Positions 32,853 to 41,148 of a stretch of DNA of 46,159 nt are shown one piece after another. A program made the position numbers and the translations under genes. The DNA lies in contig NZ_JANXSO010000114.1 of assembly GCF_025352645.1 (NCBI RefSeq), positions 1 through 46,159 of the forward strand, given 5' to 3'. Each line of letters opens with the position of its first letter. Within the stretch, counting starts at the first letter, position 1. The notes below the pieces were generated by a model. The model had not been told where the DNA came from, ran no database searches, and saw only the letters and a program-made list of their open reading frames with translations. The DNA is from Iodobacter sp. Its GTDB lineage: Bacteria; Pseudomonadota; Gammaproteobacteria; Burkholderiales; Chitinibacteraceae.

Positions 32853-35800
32853 ATGAAGTCATTTTTGCCAAGATTTGATGGGGACAAAACGGCATGGCAA
32901 GGCTCCATCTTGCTTGGGCTATGTGGGGTGGTGATCAGTGCTGTAGTGGCTTTATTTGTTGATCGAATTGAAACTGAACGAGCCGATGCCGCCTTTTTGC
33001 AAATGAGTGGCCGCTTAGTTTTTTCCATACAAAGCCGTATGTCCAGTTATGTCGAAAGCTTACGCCAAGCCCATGCTTTTTCAGGGGCGAATGCAAATAA
33101 TAGGATTGAATTTTCTCGCTATGTTCAATTTATGAATTTGCCTGTTGTTCTACCCGGGGCCTTATCTATTGGCTTGGTAAGAAAGGTTTCTGTTGCAGAT
33201 TGGGATAACTACTACACGCAGTGGCAACTTCACTTTCCACTTATCCAGCTAAAGATGGTGAGTTTAACGGATGCTTTTATTATTGAGGCACTAGAGCCGG
33301 GGGTGTTAAAAACGGAGGTATTGGGCCATGATTTTGCGCAGGACACTGAGCTATCTAAGCAGCTAGCGTTGGCAATGACGCAAGAAAAAGAGCTGATTAT
33401 TCGTTCAGCAACAATGGGGGCGCAACATCATGCTGATTTTTTTGTATTTGTCCCTTGGTATCGCTTAGATTCAAAAATAAATAATATTTCAGCTAAAGGA
33501 GGAACGTTATTAGGCTTTTTTTATATGCCAATTAATGCTGAAAAAATGATGATAAGCATAGCGGATGAGTATGGCGATTTTTTTAATTTTGGTATTTTTT
33601 TTGGTAAAGAAACTAAGGAAGGTAATAAGATATATGGTTTAAATGATAGTTTAATGTCATTTTCTGAGGTAAGTAGTTTTGAAAGAAATGTTTTAACTAA
33701 TTATGGAGGCACAGAATTTACCATAAGAATAAAAGGTAATCATGATTTTGATGCTTTGTATAAAAAAAATGACCACGTGTGGTTTTTTTTGATTGGAGTA
33801 TTAATCAGTATATTTTTATCTGTATTTTTTATTTTGCTAAAAGAAAAAAGAAAAATTGTGAATGATTTTGATTTTTTTATTAAATCAAATAGCAATTTTA
33901 ATGATAAATATGAGTATGTAATTGATGCAATTAAAGATGTGGTACTTACTGTTGATCAAGGCGGTAATATATTGCAAATTAACAAGCAAACTGCAACGGT
34001 ATTTAAAATATATGCTGCCGAAGTGATTGGGAAAAATATAAGTTCATTATTCATTGATATTAGCGAATTTGAATTTAATGTACATATTCAGCGCTGCATA
34101 AATAGCCAAGATAATACGGCAGATCCTTCCATAATAAAAGTGCAATGCAAAAACAGCCAAGGTGTTTGTTTTTATGCTGGATTGACTTTGTATTATTTAA
34201 AATTTGATAAAACTTTGCTATGTATTCTAGGTAAGCCTTCGCTGGCATGGTTTGCGGATGCAGAAAAAGAAACCATGCAAGAGCGCTTGCAATTGGCTGT
34301 TGATGCGGCTGGCTTGGGGGTTTGGGAGTGGGAATTAGCTGAGAATAAAATATTTTGGGATGAGGTAATGTATGGCTTATATGGTTTAGATGCGATTCAA
34401 TTTAATGTGAACTATAGCAATTGGTCATCCTTCGTGCTTAATGAAGATCTATCTCAATTTGATGGTGCTATACACGCCATGCTGCAAGGCGGGGAGCCTT
34501 TGTATGAAACGGTTAGAATTCGCCGAGCTGATGGTGAAATTCGTTATATATCAATGCATGGAAAATTAATTATTAATGATGAAGATCAATCTGAGCGTGT
34601 CATTGGTGTTAATTTTGATATTACTCCGCTAAAAGCGGCGGAAGCTTCATTAAGGGAGTCGGGAGAAAGGTTTTCTTTGGCAGCACAAGCGGCACAAGAA
34701 GGGATTTGGGATTGGAATATGCAGACAGGTGAAGTTTGGTTTTCACCACAATGGAAAGCAAATTTTGGCTATCGTGATGATGAATTAGCTAATAATTTAG
34801 CCACATGGGATGAGTTAATTGACCCTGAAGATAGAAAACGCTCTTTACGTTTAACTCAAGAATATAACGAAGGTAAAGTGGCACGCTTTGAAACGACGCT
34901 GCGTTTTAAGCATAAAGATGGGCATTGGGTGAGTGTGCGTAGCCGTGCAGTTCATTTAAAAAATGAGCAGGGAGACGTGGTAAGAATGGTTGGCTCACAC
35001 GAAGATATTACTGAAATTCTAAAGCACGAAGCTGCATTAAATGATAGCCGAAAACGAATGGATTTAACCATTCAATGCGCAGGCTTAGGGGTGTGGGACT
35101 GGGATATCATGAGTAATGAAGCCTTATTTGGTGGTAAATGGGCGGAAATGCTTGGATACGAAATATCTGAAATTAAGCCAAATATAGAAAGCTGGACAAC
35201 GTTAACGCATCCTGATGATTTCATTGCGGCGAGTAAAGTATTGCAAGCCCACTTTGATGGGAAAACGCCAACTTATTCTGCTGAATTTAGAATGCGGGCA
35301 AAAAACGGCAGTTGGCGGTGGATTTTAGGCGTGGGCAGGGTGAATGCATTTAATGAAGAAGGCCGACCTTTGCGAATATTAGGGGTGAATATTGATATTC
35401 ATGAAAGAAAAATGAATGAGGCTGCTTTGCAAGAGGCAACTGCAATGGCAGAGGCGGCAAATCGAGCAAAAAGTGAATTTCTAGCAAATATGAGCCATGA
35501 AATTCGTACCCCTCTGAATGCGGTATTAGGATTTTCATCTTTGATGCGCGGTGGAAAACTAGAGCCACAACAGCGTGATTTTGCCAATTCTATTCATACT
35601 GCAGGTAATGCTTTATTGTATTTAATTAATGATTTATTAGATTTTTCAAAAATTGAAGCAGGTAAGTTAGAGCTGGAAAATATTCAGTTTGATTTTCGCC
35701 ATGTTTGTGAAGAGGCGTTTGAGATTATTGCCCCTAAGGCATATGAAAAACAACTGGCTATTGCTTGCATTGTTTTGCCATCGGTGCCTGAGTGCTTAAT

Positions 35801-37397
35801 GGGGGATCCAGGCCGAATTAGGCAAGTTTTACTTAATTTATTAAATAATGCTATTAAGTTTACTGAGCAGGGTGAAGTAGTTATGCGCGTTTATAGCGAA
35901 ACTATTGCAGATAATAGAGTTAATCTTCGCTTAGAAGTAAAAGACAGTGGTGTGGGTATTTCTGAGCATGTAAAAAAAGAATTGTTTAGCTCATTTACCC
36001 AGGCGGACGCATCAACAACGCGTAAATTTGGTGGCACGGGACTGGGTTTGTCGATTTGTAAAAAATTGATTGAGGCCATGGGAGGGGAGATTAGTGTTGA
36101 TAGTGCAGAAGGGAAAGGCTCCTTATTCTGGTTTGAATTGCAATTTTCTACTGCGAATGTGCCAGATCCCATCAAAATAAACCATCCAAATCAATCTAAT
36201 AAGGTGCTGGTCATTGATGCTTTTCCTGCTCATGCAGAATCATTATGGGTATTGCTAGGGCGGCTTGGCTTGGAGGCTGATTGTTATAGTGATGTGCAGC
36301 AGGGCTTAGCCGCACTGGCTTCTATTGATGCAGATTATATTTTGGCATTTGTGGATAACCGATTTGAAGGTATGAAAAGCCCTCAAATAATTGAGACGAT
36401 TCGATCTCATAAAAAATGGCTTCATCTTCCTGTGATTGTTCTTTCGGATTGGAGCTGCTCAGAAAGTGCGCATGTAACAGATCACGTTGAGTTTTTTTTA
36501 GCTAAGCCAGTGCAAGAGCGAGCATTGCGGCGCTGTATCGATGCGGCTTTAAATTTACCTAAAAAACTGGCTCCGCCTCCTCAAGATCTCCCCTTCGCCA
36601 TAGAGTCTATTGCTGATTTAAAACTACATATTTTGGTGGCTGAAGATAACCCGATTAACCAAAAAGTAGCTATGTTGATGCTGCAAAAATTGGGGTGCAA
36701 AGTGGATGTGGCTGCAAATGGCTTGGAAGCCCTAAATGCAGTGCAAAAAGGCAATTACGATTTGGTTTTTATGGATTGCCAAATGCCAGAGATGGATGGT
36801 TATACTGCGGTGGCGCATATTCGTTCACTTGCAGGGTCTCAATCTGAGGTGCCAATTGTGGCGTTAACTGCCAATGCGTTTAAATCAGATGAAGACCGCT
36901 GCTTTGCCATTGGTATGAATGACTTTATTGCCAAGCCCATTAGTGTTGAGCATCTCATCCGCGTGCTCTCGAATTTTTTCCCCAACCAGCAAACTGGGCC
37001 AGTAGTGTCTGCCCAAAGTGGAGGAAGTATGTCTTTGCCTATTGATGCGACTGAGGTTGAAAATGAAATGGCCAGTATTTATCAAACCTTTGAAGATTTG
37101 AAAAAGATGCTGGGCATGGATATGACTGATGAGCTGATTCAATTATTTTTGCCGACCTTAGACGAGTGTATGGCTAATTTAGGCCCAGTGATTGAGTCGG
37201 GTAATGGTGACGCAGTGGTGGCCTGTGCTCATAAATTAAAAGGAGCTGCTGCACAGATGGGTGCGCAATCTTTAGCTGATTTATGTAAAAAAGTAGAGCA
37301 AACAGGGCGCGATAAAACATTGGATATGGCATGGCCTTTTCATGCAAAAATTTTAGCTTTGGGTAGCGCTGTGGGGCAGCGTTTACAGGATAAATAG
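32853..37397 (+). CDS. CHASE/PAS hybrid sensor histidine kinase with two receiver domains and HPt
   Basis: 1514 residues from the ATG at 32853; an upstream TTG at 32775 would add 26 unsupported residues. TM1 is ~18-38 and the periplasmic CHASE domain ~50-290 (IQSRMSSYVESLRQAHAFSG). TM2 is ~309-330. Four PAS-like segments follow (~360-845), at least three with PAC motifs (IRRADGEIRYISMHGKLIIN; KHKDGHWVSVRSRAVHL; AKNGSWRWILGVGRV). HisKA has ANMSHEIRTPLNAVLGFSSL with H882. The ATPase has NLLNNAIKFTEQGE, DSGVGI and FGGTGLGLSICKKLIEAMGG. The first receiver (~1110-1230) is degenerate in its acidic pair (VLVIDAF) but keeps D1168. The second is canonical (D1308, FMDCQMPEMDG). HPt H1460 is in AHKLKGAAAQ. 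This is a BarA/TorS-like phosphorelay without an adjacent response regulator. Confidence 0.94.
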   Translation: MKSFLPRFDGDKTAWQGSILLGLCGVVISAVVALFVDRIETERADAAFLQMSGRLVFSIQSRMSSYVESLRQAHAFSGANANNRIEFSRYVQFMNLPVVLPGALSIGLVRKVSVADWDNYYTQWQLHFPLIQLKMVSLTDAFIIEALEPGVLKTEVLGHDFAQDTELSKQLALAMTQEKELIIRSATMGAQHHADFFVFVPWYRLDSKINNISAKGGTLLGFFYMPINAEKMMISIADEYGDFFNFGIFFGKETKEGNKIYGLNDSLMSFSEVSSFERNVLTNYGGTEFTIRIKGNHDFDALYKKNDHVWFFLIGVLISIFLSVFFILLKEKRKIVNDFDFFIKSNSNFNDKYEYVIDAIKDVVLTVDQGGNILQINKQTATVFKIYAAEVIGKNISSLFIDISEFEFNVHIQRCINSQDNTADPSIIKVQCKNSQGVCFYAGLTLYYLKFDKTLLCILGKPSLAWFADAEKETMQERLQLAVDAAGLGVWEWELAENKIFWDEVMYGLYGLDAIQFNVNYSNWSSFVLNEDLSQFDGAIHAMLQGGEPLYETVRIRRADGEIRYISMHGKLIINDEDQSERVIGVNFDITPLKAAEASLRESGERFSLAAQAAQEGIWDWNMQTGEVWFSPQWKANFGYRDDELANNLATWDELIDPEDRKRSLRLTQEYNEGKVARFETTLRFKHKDGHWVSVRSRAVHLKNEQGDVVRMVGSHEDITEILKHEAALNDSRKRMDLTIQCAGLGVWDWDIMSNEALFGGKWAEMLGYEISEIKPNIESWTTLTHPDDFIAASKVLQAHFDGKTPTYSAEFRMRAKNGSWRWILGVGRVNAFNEEGRPLRILGVNIDIHERKMNEAALQEATAMAEAANRAKSEFLANMSHEIRTPLNAVLGFSSLMRGGKLEPQQRDFANSIHTAGNALLYLINDLLDFSKIEAGKLELENIQFDFRHVCEEAFEIIAPKAYEKQLAIACIVLPSVPECLMGDPGRIRQVLLNLLNNAIKFTEQGEVVMRVYSETIADNRVNLRLEVKDSGVGISEHVKKELFSSFTQADASTTRKFGGTGLGLSICKKLIEAMGGEISVDSAEGKGSLFWFELQFSTANVPDPIKINHPNQSNKVLVIDAFPAHAESLWVLLGRLGLEADCYSDVQQGLAALASIDADYILAFVDNRFEGMKSPQIIETIRSHKKWLHLPVIVLSDWSCSESAHVTDHVEFFLAKPVQERALRRCIDAALNLPKKLAPPPQDLPFAIESIADLKLHILVAEDNPINQKVAMLMLQKLGCKVDVAANGLEALNAVQKGNYDLVFMDCQMPEMDGYTAVAHIRSLAGSQSEVPIVALTANAFKSDEDRCFAIGMNDFIAKPISVEHLIRVLSNFFPNQQTGPVVSAQSGGSMSLPIDATEVENEMASIYQTFEDLKKMLGMDMTDELIQLFLPTLDECMANLGPVIESGNGDAVVACAHKLKGAAAQMGAQSLADLCKKVEQTGRDKTLDMAWPFHAKILALGSAVGQRLQDK

Positions 37398-37593
37398 TTG
37401 GCGCTGTTTATCGCCTACTGCTGAGTATTGGGCCCATATTCTTTAGAGATTTATGGGGCTTTATTTCACCCCGTACTAAGGCTATCTCTACTCATGTTGT
37501 GCATGGCTGCTTTATGAATAGGGCGGCACTACATAATGACTAAAATGCACAATTATTTTGTGCGTTATTCCCCTCTATAAAATAGGTATCTTC

Positions 37594-38188
37594 GTGATCT
37601 TGCCCGCCTCCAGCCAGATTCGTTCATGGCTGCAATTAAAACTGAATGCTGCAAGCAAAATATCTGCTGGTGATTTGGGGGGGAGCCCCTTGCCTAGTAG
37701 CCGTGCTGCCGCTGTGTTAATTCCCTTGGTACTGCATCCTTCTGGTGTGACCGTGCTATTTACTGAACGCGCCGCACATCTTTCTACCCATGCGGGGCAG
37801 GTGAGTTTCCCCGGGGGGGGCACGTGAAGTGCAGGATGCGGATCTAGTAGCCACCGCCTTGCGTGAAACACAGGAAGAGACGGGCATCCCTATTGGGCAA
37901 GTTGAAGTGGTGGCGAGCTTAGCAGAGTATTTTACGATTAGCCGCTTTAGGGTAACGCCAGTTGTGGGGCTGTTGCAGCCTGGTTTTGAGCTAGCACCCG
38001 ACCCAAGTGAGGTGGCTGCGGTATTTGAGCTGCCTTTGGCGGTGTTGCTGGATGTGCGCCACTATGAACGCAGAATGGTTGAGCGTAATGGTCAGAGAGG
38101 GTTTACCCATTTTCTGGAGCACGATGGGCGCGTGGTATGGGGCGCGACAGCGGGGATGTTGTTGATGTTGGCTAAGAGCTTGGAGTAA
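37594..38188 (+). pseudogene. Nudix CoA pyrophosphatase-like gene broken by +1 G in a G8 run
   Basis: The first frame starts at GTG 37594 (AGG ~9 nt upstream) and reads through [19 protein letters not shown], then meets TGA at 37825. The second frame continues from there as QDADLVATALRETQEETGIP. Removing one G from 37813-37820 joins them as [14 protein letters not shown] and gives a ~198-residue protein with the NudL/YeaB-type layout (RSxxLxxHxGQVxFPGG and a Nudix REtxEExGI). The intact family cleaves CoA to 4'-phosphopantetheine and 3',5'-ADP. Either a real disruption or a sequencing indel is possible; homopolymers are error-prone. Confidence 0.8.
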
Positions 38189-38367
38189 TCTTTGGTAATA
38201 TTTGTGTTGCTTTATTGTATAACTTGCTTGTTTTTATTTTGGCTTACTTGACATGCCAATGTCGTTGGCTTGATGATCTATGACAGGAAGTGATTGATTC
38301 TTAGTTGTTAATTGCTTTCGGCAGAGTATCGGCGCAATAACTAACAATAAACCTAGGAGGTCAGACA

Positions 38368-38913
38368 ATGACAAAGCATCTGGTACTTGCAATCGCGCTG
38401 GGCGTGGCGAGCTTATCTCAGGCAGCGACAGTAAGCCGTTCTTATATTACCAAAACCGGCTCAGAAATTAGTCAGGAAAAGGGCCGTTACGCCAATCCGA
38501 CTATCTATATTGATCAACGCGCCTGCGGTGAACCTAGTCCAAACGCAATGGCATGCGGCCCGAGCATCATTAGTGTGGGTACACAGTTTTTACAGTCTCA
38601 GGAAACACAGCACGGTAATTACGCCGCAAAAATGGTGCTGGCACATGAGTGGGGCCATTCTATTCAGTTTGCCAATGGTATTAATCTGCGTGCACCTTAC
38701 CAAGAGCTGCAGGCCGATTGTAATGGCGGCTCATTTATCCGTTATGCGGTTAATAATTTGGGTTATTCGTCTTTTCTAGAGGCTGCGGTGAGCAGTGCTC
38801 GTGCTGCTGCCGATTACAGTACGCATGGCACACCGGCTCAGCGTGATGCATTTACTCGCTGGGGCTATGCTCAGGGTGATTTACTAAAATGTTTTAATAA
38901 TTTGCCAAGATAA
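38368..38913 (+). CDS. Secreted neutral zinc metallopeptidase-like protein
   Basis: 181 residues with an excellent Shine-Dalgarno sequence (aggagg) and a signal peptide (~1-20, MTKHLVLAIALGVASLSQAA). The zincin motif is LAHEWGHSIQ (H93, E94, H97). The third ligand is probably E113 in YQELQADCNGGSF, the ELQAD signature of the YpfJ-type neutral zinc metallopeptidase group (PF04228). Four cysteines (53, 63, 118 and one near the end) could form disulfides in the periplasm or outside the cell. It is shorter than YpfJ because only the catalytic core follows the signal peptide. Substrate unknown. The membrane-anchored protein downstream is on the same strand 68 nt away. Confidence 0.85.
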   Translation: MTKHLVLAIALGVASLSQAATVSRSYITKTGSEISQEKGRYANPTIYIDQRACGEPSPNAMACGPSIISVGTQFLQSQETQHGNYAAKMVLAHEWGHSIQFANGINLRAPYQELQADCNGGSFIRYAVNNLGYSSFLEAAVSSARAAADYSTHGTPAQRDAFTRWGYAQGDLLKCFNNLPR

Positions 38914-38930
38914 TTAACAGCGATCTTGCT

Positions 38931-38956
38931 GATGCCCGTGCTTAAGCATGGGCATC
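38931..38956 (+). terminator. Intergenic hairpin after the metallopeptidase gene
   Basis: gatgcccgtgc (38931-38941) pairs with gcatgggcatc (38946-38956) around loop ttaa, with one G-U pair. No U-run follows, so it may be an attenuating or RNA-stabilising hairpin. It ends 25 nt before the next start. Confidence 0.45.
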
Positions 38957-38980
38957 AGGGGCGATGGAGTGGGGCAAAAT

Positions 38981-39790
38981 ATGAAAAAACAGAATTGGAT
39001 GATTGCACTTGCATTGCTGGGCGGTGGCGTGGTTTATTTATGGCAGTCGCCTATTTCTATGAGTGCGTTAGTAAAGGGGCTAGGGTTGCCGCAGGATAAG
39101 TTAGCGGCGTTATCCTCCGCTGGGGTGTCGGCATCGGCTGCGTCAACTGCAGCATCGTCGCTGAGCCAGTCAGCTATGCTGCAGGCATCGCCTTTTGCAA
39201 AAAATAAAAGTATTGATTTAAGCAGTGATGAGCTTAAAACCGATCCGCATTTAAATACCGCGCTAATGACGCCGGATAAAGAAGTGATTGGCCCAGAAGA
39301 AGCTGCCCGTCGTAAAAAAATGGAAGCATTGGGCTATATGGTGCCTGCGGATTATTTAACTAAAGATCTGCAGAGCTTAAAGAAAATGGCCAAGGCGGGC
39401 GATGCTTATGCCATGGTGCATCTGGGTGAAAAGTATTACTTTGAATTAAATAAAAACCCAGAAAATCCAGATTATGATCCGCAGACCGATTACGCCAATC
39501 AGGCTAAATCAACATTTAAAGATGCGCTGGTGGCGGGCAATATTCGCTCTGCAGCGATTATCTCTGAGCTGTATCTGCAGGAGAACAATCTGGTGGATGC
39601 CTATGCATGGTATTTAATTTCTGATCGCCTTGGGGATAGCATTAGCGCTGATTGGTTTCGCTCTACCAAAGTCTATACCGAAGCTAGCGAGCAGCTAAAG
39701 CAAGCGGCAAAGGCGAAATTACCGGTATTGATTGCGGAATTAGATAGCCGCAGCAAAGCAGCGAATCGCACGCCTATATTTAAATCTTAA
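38981..39790 (+). CDS. Membrane-anchored protein with Sel1/TPR-like region
   Basis: 269 residues from ATG 38981 (MKKQNWMIALALLGGGVVYL); an upstream ATG at 38948 would sit in the hairpin and add 11 residues in front of the natural Lys-rich start. One N-terminal signal anchor (~5-20) is followed by an Ala/Ser-rich linker. A helical region with Sel1-like spacing comes next (MAKAGDAYAMVHLGEKYYFE; ALVAGNIRSAAIISELYLQE; NNLVDAYAWYLISDRLGDS). The sequence pattern suggests a periplasmic scaffold. Its role is unknown, but it may act with the secreted peptidase upstream. Confidence 0.75.
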   Translation: MKKQNWMIALALLGGGVVYLWQSPISMSALVKGLGLPQDKLAALSSAGVSASAASTAASSLSQSAMLQASPFAKNKSIDLSSDELKTDPHLNTALMTPDKEVIGPEEAARRKKMEALGYMVPADYLTKDLQSLKKMAKAGDAYAMVHLGEKYYFELNKNPENPDYDPQTDYANQAKSTFKDALVAGNIRSAAIISELYLQENNLVDAYAWYLISDRLGDSISADWFRSTKVYTEASEQLKQAAKAKLPVLIAELDSRSKAANRTPIFKS

Positions 39791-39981
39791 TTGAGGTGAG
39801 GCTTCTTCTATTCGTTTAAGAAAAAGCTGTAATAAATGATGCTTTTATAGGCTTTGTTGGTGAAATAAAGCGGCTTACATAAGTTAGCAATTGTATTGAA
39901 GTTGATAGAGTTGGGATGAAGCGAGCACTTTATTTAACAATACGTGCAGGTCTTACCCACCCTAAGCGATATCAGTGCTAG

Positions 39982-40938
39982 TTATCTAGCATATAGCTTT
40001 AGAAATGGATCAGTCTTTATCCTGACTTCTGAATTATTTATATTTTTATTGGTAATTAAAAGGGCGGGGGTTTCTAAATTTACGGAGATCTGCTTTTTCT
40101 CTAGTAGTTTAAAAAGCGTTTGCATGGCTTTTTGCCCCATTAAATAGGGATCTTGTATTACCACGCCATTTAGGCTGCCGTCTTTGATGGCTTCATTTAT
40201 TTTGTGATTAAAATCAAAGCCATAATGTTTTATTTTACCTGCAAGGTTCTTTGCTTTAAGTGCACGTATTGCACCCTCGGTGCTGGATTCATTGGGGGTG
40301 AAAATAAGATCGATATCTGGGGTTCGGCTCAGAATTGCGCTTACGTTGGATTCGGCATCTTGCATTGTTACACCGGCATATTGCTTATCAATAATTTTTG
40401 CTTTGGGTAATAACTTATGGATGCGGTCTAAAAAGCCTTTTTCGCGCTCGGTGGTTGAGCCATGCTTGGGGGCGTATCGAAGGAGTAATATTTTTTTTAT
40501 CTGCGGAAAATCTTTAGCGGCTTGAGCTGCAGCAAGAGCGCCTGCTTCTCTATTGTTTGTGCCCACATAAGGTAAGCTGTTTTGCTCTGCTAGCGGCGAA
40601 TCCACAACAACAATTTTAATGCCCTTATTCACTGCTTCCCGAATCGGCTTATCAAGTTGCGCCGTAGAATTGGGTGCTAGAATAATTCCAGAATATTTTT
40701 CATTAATGTAAAAAGCCATAATGTGAGTTTGTGCATCCACGTCATCTTCTGAACTTGGGCCTCGCCAAACCAGCTCGATATGTAAACTCTTTGCTTTGTC
40801 CTGCGCACCACGTGCCATTTCCTTCCAGAAAACCTGAGTAGCCCCTTTTGGGATGAAGACGGCCTTATAAGGGGCTGCTAGCGCACTACATGCTAGTTGG
40901 AGAAGAGCCATACCCAACAGCAGTTGCATTGATCGCAT
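39982..40938 (-). CDS. Periplasmic sugar-binding protein (ribose/galactose type), orphan
   Basis: 318 residues with a signal peptide ending near ALA-AP (~22). The fold follows the type I periplasmic binding proteins (Peripla_BP_4/RbsB-like): YKAVFIPKGATQVFWKEMAR, GIILAPNSTAQLDKPIREAV, KIVVVDSPLAEQNSLPYVGT, REAGALAAAQ, IFTPNESSTEGAIRAL and VIQDPYLMGQKAMQTLF. No ABC permease or ATPase is adjacent, so the protein either serves a distant transporter or feeds a signalling receptor such as a chemoreceptor or sensor kinase. The ligand cannot be given. A second Met at residue 4 is another possible start. Confidence 0.85.
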   Translation of the reverse strand: MRSMQLLLGMALLQLACSALAAPYKAVFIPKGATQVFWKEMARGAQDKAKSLHIELVWRGPSSEDDVDAQTHIMAFYINEKYSGIILAPNSTAQLDKPIREAVNKGIKIVVVDSPLAEQNSLPYVGTNNREAGALAAAQAAKDFPQIKKILLLRYAPKHGSTTEREKGFLDRIHKLLPKAKIIDKQYAGVTMQDAESNVSAILSRTPDIDLIFTPNESSTEGAIRALKAKNLAGKIKHYGFDFNHKINEAIKDGSLNGVVIQDPYLMGQKAMQTLFKLLEKKQISVNLETPALLITNKNINNSEVRIKTDPFLKLYAR

Positions 40939-41093
40939 TTTTTACTCCACCAACATGTTTTATTTCTAGCAATATAGCCAACCCTCCGCGTGCGAGGGCT
41001 TTTTCCCGCCCAGCGCAATTGTGAATGAAACGGCAACAGGCCCTAGGGCTGGTGGTTAACCTTTTGCGCTTAAGTACTTTATTAGTCAGTGCG

Positions 41094-41125
41094 GCATAAA
41101 AAAAGGCCATCCTCGCGGATGGCCT
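41094..41125 (-). terminator. Rho-independent terminator of the gcv operon
   Basis: aggccatcc/ggatggcct arms (41104-41112 and 41117-41125) around a 4-nt loop. On the minus strand a run of seven U follows. It lies 24 nt past the gcvP stop. Confidence 0.92.
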
Positions 41126-41148
41126 GTGCTTCATGTTTTAAAAACTAC

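Noticed and set aside
37813-37820. Claiming phase variation at the G8 tract
   Set aside because: A single tract length in one consensus sequence cannot distinguish phase variation from a mutation or a sequencing error.
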